DNA of 64,000 nucleotides, taken from Sphingomonas sp. PP-CE-1A-559 (GTDB lineage: Bacteria; Pseudomonadota; Alphaproteobacteria; Sphingomonadales; Sphingomonadaceae). Positions 26,869-37,057 of the stretch are shown here, piece after piece; the stretch's first letter is position 1, and each line of letters starts with the position of its first letter. Where the stretch lies: the NCBI RefSeq assembly GCF_004340965.1, contig NZ_SLYA01000004.1:1-64000 (forward strand), written 5' to 3'. Below the pieces are notes generated by a model. It was not told where the DNA came from, did not search any database, and worked only from the letters and a program-made list of their open reading frames with translations. Position numbers and translations under genes: made by a program.

Positions 26869-27204
26869 CATCATCTCCATCGCGGCGTGCCAATTATCGC
26901 ACTTATCCCAATTATTATGATTGCCCTTCAGGAAATGGCAAACTAATAAACGGGACAGAGCTTCACAATGTGGTTTTTCGTCGGTCATGGTACCGGCATT
27001 GGCGACGGTAACGGCCGCGCCGAGACGAGGGGATGATGATGACTGGACCCAGCACAGAAATCGATCGCGCATCATGCCGCAAGGCCTGCCGCGCCCGTGC
27101 CTTGTCTACGCGCCCAGCCGGCTAGCCCAGCCACCCAGCACGGTGACTTCACGATGGGCCGGCTACCGCATGCGTCGCCGCCCGGAACGTCTTTCGGGGG
27201 AAAT
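26869..27204. promoter_or_regulatory. Divergent control region for PL11 and the first TonB receptor
   Basis: A 336-bp gap. A plausible promoter toward the receptor is TTGCCC (26921-26926), a 17-bp spacer and TAATAA (26944-26949). The locus palindrome in the form TCACAATGTGG (26963-26973, site C) lies 13 bp downstream of the -10, where a bound repressor would block transcription. GGGGGA at 27196-27201 serves the receptor start. Confidence 0.5.
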
Positions 27205-30200
27205 ATGATGACACTTCACACTTGTTCGGTGCGCAATCTGGCGATCACGACGTCTGCACTGGCGCTGATGCTGGGCTCGGCGACCGCCGCTACCGCCCAG
27301 ACGACCGCACCCACGACGCCCGCCACAGACGTTGCGCAACCCGCACAGAAGCCCGCGCCCGACGCGACCCTGCCGGACGGCGCGACCTCGGAAGACATCC
27401 TCGTCGTCGGCACCCGCGCGTCGCTGCAGTCGGCGATCGCCCGCAAGCGCAAGGCCGGCACCGTGGTCGACTCGATCGTCGCCGACGACATCGCAAGCTT
27501 TCCCGACAAGAACCTCGGTGACTCGCTGGCCCGCGTCACCGGCGTGCAGCTCGATCGCGACTTCGGCGAAGGCACCAAGGTGTCGATCCGCGGCGTCGAA
27601 CCCGATCTCAACCGCATCGAGATCAACGGCGTCACCCAGGCCAGCGCCGATGGCAGCCGCTCGGGCGATCTGCGCGATCTCGCGACCGAACTCGTCAAGT
27701 CGATCGACGTCTACAAGGGCTATAGCGCCGACCTGACCGAAGGCGGCCTCGGCGGCACGGTCAGCGTCGAAACGCGCCGCCCGCTCGAGCTGGTCAAGCC
27801 GCTCCTCAGCGCAGTGGCCTCCGCCCAGCATCTCGATACCGCGCAGAAATGGCGTCCCCGCCTCACCGGCATCTTCGGGACGCCCCATTTCCTGCTCGAT
27901 GGCCTCGGCATCCTGGGCACCGTCAACTACGAGAAGAAGCAGCTTCGCCAGGACTATATCAGCAACACCAACTGGAAGCGGATCGCGGATTTCGACCGTT
28001 CTGACGAGAAGACCATCGCCAACCCCGCGTATGCCAATTTCAATACCTATGGCAGTTGTGCAGGCGTCGGCGGAGCGAATGCGGCAGCGGCGACGACGCG
28101 GCGGCTGGCCTGCGAGACGCAATTCTTCGACTGGGTCCCGACCGTGCCGCGCCTGCGCCAGCGCCGGATCGACGACCAGCGGCTGTCCGCCGATCTCCAG
28201 GTCCAGTATGAATTCGCGCCGAACTTCCGCGCGTACGCCGAAGCGATCATCACCAACCGCAAGCAGCAGTTCAACGACGTCAACTACTCGCTCGATCTCG
28301 GCCGCTTCGAGCGCTTCAACTACGACGCCGCGCTGCCGGTCGGACTGAACGGCGGGACGTCGCGTCCGCAGATCACCGCGGGCACATCGACCAGCGAGAA
28401 CCACGTCGTCACCAGCGCGCTGACCGCGCTCAATTCGGTCAATGTCGGCACAGCCGCTGCACCGGTCTGGAACGGCGCCAGCAACATCCTCGGCGTCCAG
28501 CGTCGCGATTTCAAATACGATCAGCGCACCCGGTATTACCTGACCGGGTTCGATTGGACGTTCGACGATCTCAAGATCAAGGCGCTCGCGTCGCATTCGA
28601 CTGGCCGAACCGTCAACGATACCAACCTGCTCGCCTATTCGACCGGCATCGGCGGGGTTACCATAGACCGTCGCAACGACCTCGGCATTCCGGTGTTCGT
28701 GTTCCCCGAGAACTTCGACCCGAATTCGACCGGCGCCTATGTCCGCCCCGGCACGATCAACGCACCCGGACGACAGGCCGGACCGACCGTCCAGTATCGC
28801 CCGAGCGACAACAACAACAAGGAAGACCAGCTCAAGCTCGACGCGGACTGGAACACCAACCTGCCGTTCCTGACGAGCATCGAATATGGCGGGCAGTTCC
28901 GCTGGCAGGAGTATGAGAACTACAACGGCGGCGGCTCGCGCCTGCTGACCCCCGCGGTTTCGGCGAATCCGTCAACCGGCGCGGCGGCCGTCCCTGCCGT
29001 GTATCAGACGAGCGCCAACGTTTCGTACACCACCGTCGTCACCGATACGCCGCCGGCCGTGCGCGCCGCGAACACCTATTACATGACGCAGGCCCAGTAC
29101 GCACAGTTCATCGCGGCCAATACCGGCGGTCTGCCGGGTGCGGGCCTGTTCACCGGGCTTCAGGGTGCGCCGGCGGGACTGCCCTCGAAACTGTCGGTAC
29201 CGACGATCAATTTCGACCGACTGGGCCAGATTTACGACCTGTCGGGCTTCGATCAGGATCTGGTCCGCAACGCCGATGGCCAGTCGCAGATCCCGACCGT
29301 TTTCATCAAGGAAACCGTTGCCGCCGCATATCTGAAGGGCAATTTCGAGCAGGACGTGCTCGGCATGCGGTTCAGCGGCAATGCCGGCGTTCGCTATATC
29401 AAGACGACCGACAAGGGCACCGGCACAAACATCAGCCGGCAGACCCGGATCCGTCCCGGCACGGGCGTGCCCGGTATTCCCGCAGTGATCGAAACGGTCA
29501 CGCTTGCGGCAAACTCGCTGTCGTTGAAGAACAGCTACACCGACTGGCTTCCCGCGTTCAACGGTGCGCTGGAAATCACGCCGAACCTGACCTTCCGCGC
29601 AAACTGGGCCCGCAATCTCGCCCGTCCCAAGCCGACCGATCTGGTGCCCAACGTCAATTGTCTCGATGACTCGACCGACATCACCGGGCTCCAGGACGCC
29701 TGCACCGCGGGCAATCCCGATCTCGTGCCGTATCGCGCCGATCAGTGGGAAGTGAACCTCGGCTGGTTCCCGAACAAGGACACCGCGGTCAGCATTGGCT
29801 ATTTCAAGAAATACGAGAAGAGCTTCGTCATCTCGAACGTGACGCGCGGCGATGTCGATCTCTTCCAGGACGGCTCGCTGTTCACGGTGCGCCAGCCGGT
29901 CAACGGGTTCGGCGCGTTGCTGGACGGGATCGAAGGTAGCGTACAAACCGCCTTCACGTTCCTCCCCGCACCGTTCGATGGTCTCGGGGCCAGCGGCAAC
30001 TTCACCTATGCACGCGCGATCCGGACCAACCTGACCAACGTCGCCACCGGTCAACCGCTCAACGACTATCCCGGCCTGTCGAAATGGACCGCGAATGCGA
30101 GCATCTTCTACGACAAGGATTGGCTCAACATCCGCGTCAACTACAATTACCGATCGAACTGGCTGGCGGTCGTGTCCGACGTCAACTTCGACAACAGCCC

Positions 30201-30393
30201 GATCTATCGTCGCGGCGAAGGCTATTTCGATGCCAAGGTGACGTTCCGGTTCCCCGAGCAGCACACCCAGTTGTTCATGGAGATCCAGAACATCAACAAG
30301 GAGTCGTCGGCGAGCTACATCGACAAGGCTCGGCCGGTGGAATATTATTACGCCGGCCAGCGGTTCTTCGCCGGTCTCCAGCTGAAATTCTAG
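27205..30393 (+). CDS. TonB-dependent receptor, first of two
   Basis: A 1062-residue outer-membrane receptor. A signal peptide ends near TAATAQ, and a Pro/Thr-rich linker follows. The TonB-box region is around SEDILVVGTRA and the plug domain has FPDKNLGDSLARVTGV and VSIRGVEPDLNRIEINGV. The remaining 850 residues are a 22-stranded barrel with the terminal Phe (LQLKF). It belongs to the large glycan-type receptors of sphingomonads and has no SusD partner. It likely imports RG-I oligosaccharides. GGGGGA precedes the ATG pair at 27205/27208. Its control region is shared with PL11, and a strong terminator follows. Confidence 0.93.
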   Translation: MMTLHTCSVRNLAITTSALALMLGSATAATAQTTAPTTPATDVAQPAQKPAPDATLPDGATSEDILVVGTRASLQSAIARKRKAGTVVDSIVADDIASFPDKNLGDSLARVTGVQLDRDFGEGTKVSIRGVEPDLNRIEINGVTQASADGSRSGDLRDLATELVKSIDVYKGYSADLTEGGLGGTVSVETRRPLELVKPLLSAVASAQHLDTAQKWRPRLTGIFGTPHFLLDGLGILGTVNYEKKQLRQDYISNTNWKRIADFDRSDEKTIANPAYANFNTYGSCAGVGGANAAAATTRRLACETQFFDWVPTVPRLRQRRIDDQRLSADLQVQYEFAPNFRAYAEAIITNRKQQFNDVNYSLDLGRFERFNYDAALPVGLNGGTSRPQITAGTSTSENHVVTSALTALNSVNVGTAAAPVWNGASNILGVQRRDFKYDQRTRYYLTGFDWTFDDLKIKALASHSTGRTVNDTNLLAYSTGIGGVTIDRRNDLGIPVFVFPENFDPNSTGAYVRPGTINAPGRQAGPTVQYRPSDNNNKEDQLKLDADWNTNLPFLTSIEYGGQFRWQEYENYNGGGSRLLTPAVSANPSTGAAAVPAVYQTSANVSYTTVVTDTPPAVRAANTYYMTQAQYAQFIAANTGGLPGAGLFTGLQGAPAGLPSKLSVPTINFDRLGQIYDLSGFDQDLVRNADGQSQIPTVFIKETVAAAYLKGNFEQDVLGMRFSGNAGVRYIKTTDKGTGTNISRQTRIRPGTGVPGIPAVIETVTLAANSLSLKNSYTDWLPAFNGALEITPNLTFRANWARNLARPKPTDLVPNVNCLDDSTDITGLQDACTAGNPDLVPYRADQWEVNLGWFPNKDTAVSIGYFKKYEKSFVISNVTRGDVDLFQDGSLFTVRQPVNGFGALLDGIEGSVQTAFTFLPAPFDGLGASGNFTYARAIRTNLTNVATGQPLNDYPGLSKWTANASIFYDKDWLNIRVNYNYRSNWLAVVSDVNFDNSPIYRRGEGYFDAKVTFRFPEQHTQLFMEIQNINKESSASYIDKARPVEYYYAGQRFFAGLQLKF

Positions 30394-30407
30394 AGCGCTC
30401 CCCCCTC

Positions 30408-30440
30408 GGCCGACCGCCGCAAGACGGTCGGCCATTTTTT
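30408..30440 (+). terminator. Rho-independent terminator of the first TonB receptor
   Basis: A perfect 9-bp GC stem (GGCCGACCG / CGGTCGGCC) with an 8-nt loop is followed by ATTTTTT, 15 bp after the receptor stop. It separates the receptor from the iclR operon. Confidence 0.92.
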
Positions 30441-30527
30441 CTCGGTTTTCCAGACATGTAGCGTGACCGGAATCGACGCAAGATTCGCCGATTGCCAGCA
30501 TGTAGGAGGCCGTCTTATGGAGTGGGC

Positions 30528-31331
30528 ATGAACACTTCCACGACGAACATCGATAAGTCGGAGTCGGCCGGAAACGGCGTCGGTGCCGGCAGCCAGACCC
30601 TTATGCGCGGGCTCGATTTGATCGAAGCGGTCAGCCACGAAGTGCTGACGCTCAGCGAACTCGCGGTGAAGCTCGACCTGACCAAGAGCACAACGCACCG
30701 GCTGCTGAGCGCGCTGGTCGATCGCGGCTATCTCGCCTTCACGCCGCGCTCCGGATATCGCCTCGGGCCCAAGCTCTTGTTGCTCGGCACGCTTGCGCAG
30801 GCGCAGGCCGATCTGGTGCAGGTCGCAAGACCCTATCTGGAGGAACTCGCCGCCTCGACCGAGGACACCGTGCATCTTGGCGTGTTCGACGGCGATTTCG
30901 CGCTGTATCTCGACAAGGTGCCGGGGCGGCGGCGGATCACGATTTCGAGCCGGGTCGGCGATCGCCAGCCGCTGAGCTCGACCGGGCTCGGCAAGGCGCT
31001 GATGATCGATTCTCTGCCAAAATATTGGCAGGAGCGTTTTGACGCGGACCAGGCGGCGGGTGCGCCCAAGGCCGATGCGAAAGTGTGGCGCGAACGGATG
31101 CAAGGCTATGCGACGTGCGGCCGTGCGTTCGATTTGGAGGAGAACGAGGACCAGATCCGCTGCGTCGCCGCCCCGATCCGCGATGCCGCGGGCAAGATCG
31201 TCGGCGCGATCAGCGTGTCGAGCGCCGCGCAATACATGAGCGACGACCGCATGACGACGCTGACCGACGAGGTGCGCGGCACCGCGGGCGCGATCAGCCG
31301 CGAACTCGGCTTCGAGCCGCCAACCGACTAA
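30528..31331 (+). CDS. IclR-family transcriptional regulator
   Basis: A 267-residue IclR-type regulator. The N-terminal winged helix covers about 20-85 (TLMRGLDLIEAV, LSELAVKLDLTKSTTHRLL). The effector domain follows (YLEELAASTEDTVHLGVFDG, SSTGLGKALM, RCVAAPIRDAAGKIVGAISVSS). IclR regulators of sugar-acid pathways, such as KdgR, bind 2-keto-3-deoxy acids. GGAG lies before the ATG at 30528. It is 13 bp upstream of L-rhamnose dehydrogenase, so it probably controls this locus in response to a keto-deoxy sugar acid from galacturonate or rhamnose. Whether it binds the CCACAWWRTGG palindrome is untested. Confidence 0.92.
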   Translation: MNTSTTNIDKSESAGNGVGAGSQTLMRGLDLIEAVSHEVLTLSELAVKLDLTKSTTHRLLSALVDRGYLAFTPRSGYRLGPKLLLLGTLAQAQADLVQVARPYLEELAASTEDTVHLGVFDGDFALYLDKVPGRRRITISSRVGDRQPLSSTGLGKALMIDSLPKYWQERFDADQAAGAPKADAKVWRERMQGYATCGRAFDLEENEDQIRCVAAPIRDAAGKIVGAISVSSAAQYMSDDRMTTLTDEVRGTAGAISRELGFEPPTD

Positions 31332-31344
31332 CTGGGAGAAAATA

Positions 31345-32106
31345 ATGTTGCTCGAAGGCAAGACCGTGCTGGTGACAGGCGCATCGGCAGGGATCGGCCG
31401 TGCGGTCGCGATCGGCTGCGCACGACATGGCGCGGACGTCGCGCTGAATTTCGCGCGCGACGTGGCCGGTGCCGAGAGCGCGGTCGCGGAGATCGAGGCA
31501 CTCGGGCGCAAGGGCGTGGCGATCCAGGGCGACGTCGCCGATCCGGATACCGCGCGCGACTTTATCGACAAGGCCGTAGCGGCGCTCGGGCGGGTCGACG
31601 TGTTCGTCAACAACGCCGGGATCTGCCCGTTCCACGCATTCCTCGACATGCCGGTCGAGACGTTCGAGCGGACCATGCGCGTCAACCTGCATGGCGCGTA
31701 TTACATGGTCCAGGCCGCGGCCAACCAGATGGTGAAGCAGGGCGATGGGGGCTCGATCATCGCGATGTCGTCGATCTCGGCGCTGGTCGGCGGCGAGTAT
31801 CAGACGCACTACACGCCGACCAAGGCTGGCCTGCATTCGCTGATGCAGTCGGTCGCGATCGCGCTCGGCAAGCACGGTATTCGTTGCAACTCGCTGTTCC
31901 CAGGCACGATCCTGACCGACATCAACAAGGACGATCTCGCCGACGAGGGCAAGCGGTCGTACATGGAAAAGCGCATTCCGCTCGGCCGGCTCGGCAAGCC
32001 GGACGATCTGGTCGGGCCGACCGTGTTCCTCGCGTCCGATCTCGCGCAATACGTCACCGGCGCCTCGTTGCTGGTCGACGGCGGCATGTACGTGAACCTG
32101 CAATAG
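31345..32106 (+). CDS. L-rhamnose 1-dehydrogenase (SDR, LRA1-type)
   Basis: A 253-residue SDR. The nucleotide loop is TGASAGIG (11-18), the catalytic residues are Ser143, Tyr156 and Lys160, and the end is LLVDGGMYVNLQ. The blocks NNAGICPFHAFLDMP, SSISALVGGEYQTHYTPTKAG and TILTDINKDDL are those I associate with L-rhamnose 1-dehydrogenases of the non-phosphorylating pathway. It oxidises L-rhamnose to L-rhamnono-1,4-lactone in the cytoplasm. GGGAGA precedes the ATG. It is co-transcribed with iclR and the GH28 gene, and far from the lactonase and dehydratase genes that continue the pathway. Confidence 0.9.
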   Translation: MLLEGKTVLVTGASAGIGRAVAIGCARHGADVALNFARDVAGAESAVAEIEALGRKGVAIQGDVADPDTARDFIDKAVAALGRVDVFVNNAGICPFHAFLDMPVETFERTMRVNLHGAYYMVQAAANQMVKQGDGGSIIAMSSISALVGGEYQTHYTPTKAGLHSLMQSVAIALGKHGIRCNSLFPGTILTDINKDDLADEGKRSYMEKRIPLGRLGKPDDLVGPTVFLASDLAQYVTGASLLVDGGMYVNLQ

Positions 32107-32126
32107 GCGCGCCCGGCACCCTCGGT

Positions 32127-33653
32127 ATGATGGATCACGTGACTCGCCGCGATGTCGGATTGGGACTCGGCGCGGCGTTGCTTCCGTTTCCCGCGCATGC
32201 CGCGACCATGATAGACGTGCGCGACCACGGTGCGCGCGGCGATGGGCGGACGATCGACAGCACCGCGATCAACGCCGCGATCGTTGCCGCCGCACGGTCC
32301 GGCGGTGGGACGGTGCTGATCCCGGCGGGGCGGTATCTGTGCTTTTCGATCCGGCTCTTGAGCCACGTCACGATCCAGTTCGCGCAGGGCGCGGTGATCG
32401 AGGCGGCGGATCCGGCACGGCATGCCGGTCGCTACGACCTGCCCGATGACAATGGCGAGCAACTGTACCAGGATTTCGGCCACAGCCATTGGCGGAACAG
32501 CCTGTTCTGGGGCGAGGATGTCGAGAACGTCGCGATGATCGGCCCCGGCCTGATCCACGGGCTCGGGCTGACACGCGACGGTCCCGGTGCGCGGTGGAAG
32601 GCGCAGACCGGCGAGCGGCCGCTATCGATGCGCCAAATGAGCGCCGCCGAGATCGCCCGGCTCGAACCCGATGCAGCGCGCATGAACGGTCTCGGCAACA
32701 AGGCGATCGCGTTCCGGAACGGCCGCAATATCCGCCTGTCCGGTTTCTCAATGCTCAAATGCGGGCATTTTGCGATCCTCGCGACGGGCACGCGCGACCT
32801 GCACATTCACGACCTGACGATCGACACCGACCGCGACGGGATCGACCTCGATTGCGTCCAGCGCACGATCGTCGAGTGGTGCCGCGTCAACACGCCCAAC
32901 GACGACGCGATCGTCATCAAGAGCAGTTTTGCGCTCGGCCGCGCGGTTGCTTCGGAGGACGTGACCGTGCGGCATTGCGCCGTCTCGGGTTACGACCTCG
33001 GGACGATGTTCGACGGCACGCGGCGGACGACGCAACTGCTCGCGCCCGACCGCGACCGCGTGACGGGGCGGATCAAGCTCGGGACCGAGAGCAACGGCGG
33101 ATACCGGCGCATCCTGATCGAGGATTGCAGCTTCACCCACTGCCGGGGGCTCGCACTTGAGACGGTCGACGGCGGCGTGATGGAGGACGTCGTCGTGCAC
33201 CGCATCACGATGCGCGACGTGACGACTGCGCCGCTGTTCCTGCGGATCGGCGACCGACGCCGCGGTCCGGCCGGAACGCAGGTAGGTGCGATCCGGCGGG
33301 TGACGCTAAGCGACATCGACGCGACGGGGATCGATCACCGCTTCGCCGCAGCGATCGCGGGGCTTCCCGGCCATCCGGTCGAGGACGTCACGCTATCCCG
33401 CATCCATCTGTCCTATCGCGGCGGCGGCACTTCCGAAGATGCCGCACGCAGGCCTGAAGACCTCGCGGGTGCCTATCCGGAGCCGAGCATGTTCGGTGTA
33501 CTCCCCGCCTGGGGCTTGTGGGTCCAGCACGCGAAGGGCCTCGTAATCGACCGCCTCGATCTGGCCACTACCAGCCCCGATGCCCGCCCGCCCCTCATGA
33601 TCGAGGACGCCGCCGGACTTTCGGTGACGCGGACACCGCTCTGGCGCGGTTAG
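32127..33653 (+). CDS. Glycoside hydrolase family 28-type beta-helix enzyme
   Basis: 508 residues. A twin-arginine-like signal (VTRRDVGLGLGAALLPFPAHA) leads into a pectate-lyase-like repeat start (VRDHGARGDGRTIDSTAIN). The right-handed beta-helix carries GH28 marks: IDTDRDGIDLDC, TPNDDAIVIKS with the catalytic Asp pair, and GTESNGGYRRI in place of the usual RIK. It is probably a rhamnogalacturonan or galacturonan hydrolase in the periplasm; the exact linkage cannot be told. Two adjacent ATGs (32127, 32130) are possible starts. It follows the rhamnose dehydrogenase by 20 bp. Confidence 0.87.
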   Translation: MMDHVTRRDVGLGLGAALLPFPAHAATMIDVRDHGARGDGRTIDSTAINAAIVAAARSGGGTVLIPAGRYLCFSIRLLSHVTIQFAQGAVIEAADPARHAGRYDLPDDNGEQLYQDFGHSHWRNSLFWGEDVENVAMIGPGLIHGLGLTRDGPGARWKAQTGERPLSMRQMSAAEIARLEPDAARMNGLGNKAIAFRNGRNIRLSGFSMLKCGHFAILATGTRDLHIHDLTIDTDRDGIDLDCVQRTIVEWCRVNTPNDDAIVIKSSFALGRAVASEDVTVRHCAVSGYDLGTMFDGTRRTTQLLAPDRDRVTGRIKLGTESNGGYRRILIEDCSFTHCRGLALETVDGGVMEDVVVHRITMRDVTTAPLFLRIGDRRRGPAGTQVGAIRRVTLSDIDATGIDHRFAAAIAGLPGHPVEDVTLSRIHLSYRGGGTSEDAARRPEDLAGAYPEPSMFGVLPAWGLWVQHAKGLVIDRLDLATTSPDARPPLMIEDAAGLSVTRTPLWRG

Positions 33654-33698
33654 CGTTTGACCTGAGCGCGGAACGTCTTTACCAAATCGTACATAGCA

Positions 33699-33714
33699 AT
33701 ACCACATAGTGGAT
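33699..33714. promoter_or_regulatory. Candidate shared operator, site B (rhaM operon)
   Basis: ATACCACATAGTGGAT, whose core CCACATAGTGG (33702-33712) is the best palindrome among the five copies. It ends next to the ribosome site of rhaM, so it must overlap the transcript leader or start. Confidence 0.55.
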
Positions 33715-33726
33715 TGGGAGGGTGCG

Positions 33727-34041
33727 ATGTCGATCCATGCGTTCAGGATGCAGCTGAAGCCCGGCGTGGTCGACGAATACCGCAAGCGCCACGACGAAAT
33801 CTGGCCCGAACTGTCCGCCTTGCTGACCGAGAGCGGCATCCATGACTATTCGATCTTCCTCGACGAGGCGACGCTGGCGCTGTTCGCCGTCCTGAAGCTC
33901 GCCGAACCGAACACGCGCGACGCCCTGCCCGATCACCCGGTGATGAAGCGCTGGTGGGATCACATGGCGCCGCTGATGGAAGTCGAGGACGACAACCGAC
34001 CGAAGGAATGGTCGCTCCCGCTGATCTTCCATCATGATTGA
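33727..34041 (+). CDS. rhaM: L-rhamnose mutarotase RhaM
   Basis: 104 residues, the usual RhaM length. The dimeric ferredoxin-like fold is marked by FRMQLKPGVVDEYRKRHDEIWPEL, HDYSIFLDE and the end MRWWDHMAP-like segment (KRWWDHMAPLMEV). It interconverts alpha and beta L-rhamnose and so speeds supply to the dehydrogenase. GGGAGG precedes the ATG. It overlaps the GH35 gene by 8 bp and heads the long plus-strand operon that runs to 44467. Confidence 0.94.
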   Translation: MSIHAFRMQLKPGVVDEYRKRHDEIWPELSALLTESGIHDYSIFLDEATLALFAVLKLAEPNTRDALPDHPVMKRWWDHMAPLMEVEDDNRPKEWSLPLIFHHD

Positions 34042-37000
34042 CCGCACCCGCCTGATCGCACTGGCGCTCGCCACCGCGCTGACGCCGGTCACCGCGACCG
34101 CGCAGATCGCACGCCCGACACAGAACCTCGCCGCGCCCGTCAAGACATTCGGCCGCGTGTCGTACGACGCACGGTCGCTGATGATCGACGGCAAGCGTCA
34201 GGTAATCTGGTCGAGCGAATTCCACCCGTTCCGCCTGCCCAGCCCCGATCTGTGGCGCGATATATTGCAGAAGATGAAGGCGAGCGGTTTCAACACCGTC
34301 GCGCTGTATTTCGACTGGGGATATCACAGCCCCAAACAGGGCGTGTACGACTTCACCGGCATCCGCGACGTCGAGCGCGTGCTGGCGATGGCGCAGGAAG
34401 AAGGGCTTTATGTCATCACCCGCGCCGGCCCGTATGTGAACGCGGAGCTGTCGCGCGGCGGGTTTCCGGGCTGGCTGGTCAACCAGAAGGCGCGGGCAAG
34501 GACCGACGATCCGGCGTATCTCGCCGCGGTCGACGAGTGGCTCGGCCACGTCAACGCGATCATCGCGCGGCACCAGATCAATGGCGACGGCAAGGGCCAT
34601 AGCGGCAGCGTCATCCTGCACCAGATCGAGAACGAACTGGCGCTGACCACGCCTGCGCAGCGCCGCTACATGGACCATCTCTACGCCAAGGCCCGCGCCG
34701 ACGGCATCACCGTGCCGCTGTTCCATAACGACCAGGGCCGCAACGGCTATTGGGTGCCCGAAAGCTCGACCGTCGCCAACGTAGTTAAGGGGCCGGGCGA
34801 TCTCTACGCATTCGACGGCTATCCGGGCGGCACCTGCACCGTCGCCGGCAAGCCGACGCGCGGCGTGGCGGCACCCGACTGGGGGTTCTACGGTCCCGGC
34901 GCCGCAAAGGGCGGCGCGTCCGCCTCGCCCGACACGCCGGCCTTCCTCGCCGAGTTCGGTGGCGGCTGGTTCGATTACTGGGGCTCGAACGGCGGCTACG
35001 AATGCAACGCCATCCAGCGCGGCAAGCGATTCCAGCGCGTGTTCTACGGCACCAATCTCGCCAACGGCATCGACATCCAGAGCTTCTACATGGGCTATGG
35101 CGGGACGAGCTGGGGCTGGCTCCCCGCCCCGGTCGTGTTCACGAGCTACGATTACGGCGCGGCGATCTCCGAAGCGCGCGAGGTGCGCAGCAAGGCGGAG
35201 GAGATGAAACAGCTCGGCGGGCTGATCGCCGCGGTGCCTGACCTAGCGGGCATGGTCCCCGCCGCGCCGGTGCAGGTGTCGTCGCCGAACGTGCAGGCGT
35301 ATCACAACCGCAGCCCGGAGAGCGATGCGCGCTTCCTGATGGTGACGCACAAGCCGTCCAACGGCCAGACCGACGACCGCTTCACGATCACCGCCGACCT
35401 GCCCGACGGGCGCTACACCTTCCCGCAGGCCGAGCCGATGCGGCTGAACGGGTTCGACGCGAAATGGCTGGTTGCGGGGGTTAATCTCGGCGGGCAACGG
35501 CTGGTCTATTCGACGTCCGAATTGCAAGCCGCGCTGACGATCGATCGCGGCGACGTGTTGCTGCTGTACGGTCGCGCAGGTGAGACCGGCGAGACGGTGC
35601 TGCGCTATACGTCTGCGCCAACAGTGACCGTGCTCGAAGGCAAGGTAATGTCCGCGTTCGACGTGGCGAAAGGCGACCTCAGGCTCGACTATATGCATGT
35701 CGGTAGGTCGGTGGTGCGGATCACGGGCGGCGGGCGCCCTGCGCTCACGCTGATCCTGGCGGACGAGGCCGAGGCGGTTCGCTATTGGCGGGGCAGCGAC
35801 GCGGTGCTGGTGCGCGGCCCCGCATTGCTGCGCTCGACCAAGGCGACCGACGGCACGCTGGCGCTGACCGGCGATACTGCCGAGACGGCGCCGCTCGAAA
35901 TCTGGGCTCCTGCCGCGCTACGGTCGGTGCGGTGGAACGGGACGGCGGTTGCGACGAAGACGACCGCGATCGGTAGCCGAAGCGCGACGGCGGCATTGCC
36001 TGGCCCCGCCCCGGTCGTACTCCCGGCGCTGACCGGTTGGCGGATGGCACAGGGTTCGCCCGAAGCCACACCCGGCTTCGACGACACCAGCTGGCAGGCG
36101 ATCGACGGACGCGGCAGCGCGACGACGACCGCCAAACCCGACGGCCAGCCGAACCTGACGATGGACTCCTACGGTTTCCACGACGGCGACGTCTGGTATC
36201 GCGGGCGCTTCACCGGCACGCCCGACGCCAAGCAGATCGCCTTGTTCTACGGCGCGGGGGGGGCGGGCATGGTACAGGTCTGGGTCGATGGCCAGTTCGT
36301 TGGCCAGAATGAGCTGCCGAGCGGACTGCCGCGGCCGATTACGACCGGGCTCGCACGGTTCGACTTGCCCGCCTCCGCACAGTCGGGCGGCGAGCATGTC
36401 GTCAGCGTCATGGTGCGCAACAACGGGCACAATTGGGACCTCGATTCCGACGATTATCACAAGGAAGCGCGCGGGCTGGTTTTCGTGTCGATCGAGGCGC
36501 CGGGCGGGCGCAGCTTCGGCGTACCGATCGCGTGGAAGATCCAGGGCAAGCTCGGCGGCGAAGACCTCCCCGATCCGGCGCGCGGCCCCGCCAACAACGG
36601 CGGCCAATATGGCGAACGGTTCGGCTGGCACCTGCCCGGCTTCGACGACAAGGCCTGGGCCACGGCGACCATCCCCGCCACCACGGCGACACCCGGCACG
36701 ACCTGGTATCGCACGCGCTTCGATCTCGCGGTGCCGAAGGGCCAGGACACGACGATCGCGCTCGCATTCGGCGACACGACGACGCCGCGCTCGGTCGCCC
36801 GCTACCGTGCGCTGCTGTTCGTCAACGGCTGGAACATGGGGCAGTTCATCGCGCATGTCGGACCGCAGCGCGTGTTCCCGATCCCCGAGGGCATCCTCAA
36901 CCACCACGGCGCGAACACCGTCGCGCTCGCGGTCACGTCCGACGGCGCGCCCGGCGATGCGATCGAGCAGGTCCGCCTGGTGACGATGCGCAACGTCAAG

Positions 37001-37057
37001 GGCGGCGTGCCGGTGCGGATGGTCGCGGCACCCGACCGGCTGGGCACCGCCAAATGA
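34034..37057 (+). CDS. GH35 beta-galactosidase-like enzyme
   Basis: 1007 residues with a Sec signal (about 1-24, ending TATAQ). The TIM barrel starts at FGRVSYDARSLMIDGKRQ and has GFNTVALYFDWGYHSP. The acid/base Glu lies in LHQIENELAL and the nucleophile in FLAEFGGGWFDYWG. C-terminal jelly-roll domains (WYRGRFTGTPDAKQ, WYRTRFDLAVPKG, LFVNGWNMGQFIAHVGPQ) match the multidomain LacA-like GH35 layout. It would remove beta-galactose from RG-I galactan side chains in the periplasm. Its coding sequence overlaps both neighbours. Confidence 0.93.
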   Translation: MIDRTRLIALALATALTPVTATAQIARPTQNLAAPVKTFGRVSYDARSLMIDGKRQVIWSSEFHPFRLPSPDLWRDILQKMKASGFNTVALYFDWGYHSPKQGVYDFTGIRDVERVLAMAQEEGLYVITRAGPYVNAELSRGGFPGWLVNQKARARTDDPAYLAAVDEWLGHVNAIIARHQINGDGKGHSGSVILHQIENELALTTPAQRRYMDHLYAKARADGITVPLFHNDQGRNGYWVPESSTVANVVKGPGDLYAFDGYPGGTCTVAGKPTRGVAAPDWGFYGPGAAKGGASASPDTPAFLAEFGGGWFDYWGSNGGYECNAIQRGKRFQRVFYGTNLANGIDIQSFYMGYGGTSWGWLPAPVVFTSYDYGAAISEAREVRSKAEEMKQLGGLIAAVPDLAGMVPAAPVQVSSPNVQAYHNRSPESDARFLMVTHKPSNGQTDDRFTITADLPDGRYTFPQAEPMRLNGFDAKWLVAGVNLGGQRLVYSTSELQAALTIDRGDVLLLYGRAGETGETVLRYTSAPTVTVLEGKVMSAFDVAKGDLRLDYMHVGRSVVRITGGGRPALTLILADEAEAVRYWRGSDAVLVRGPALLRSTKATDGTLALTGDTAETAPLEIWAPAALRSVRWNGTAVATKTTAIGSRSATAALPGPAPVVLPALTGWRMAQGSPEATPGFDDTSWQAIDGRGSATTTAKPDGQPNLTMDSYGFHDGDVWYRGRFTGTPDAKQIALFYGAGGAGMVQVWVDGQFVGQNELPSGLPRPITTGLARFDLPASAQSGGEHVVSVMVRNNGHNWDLDSDDYHKEARGLVFVSIEAPGGRSFGVPIAWKIQGKLGGEDLPDPARGPANNGGQYGERFGWHLPGFDDKAWATATIPATTATPGTTWYRTRFDLAVPKGQDTTIALAFGDTTTPRSVARYRALLFVNGWNMGQFIAHVGPQRVFPIPEGILNHHGANTVALAVTSDGAPGDAIEQVRLVTMRNVKGGVPVRMVAAPDRLGTAK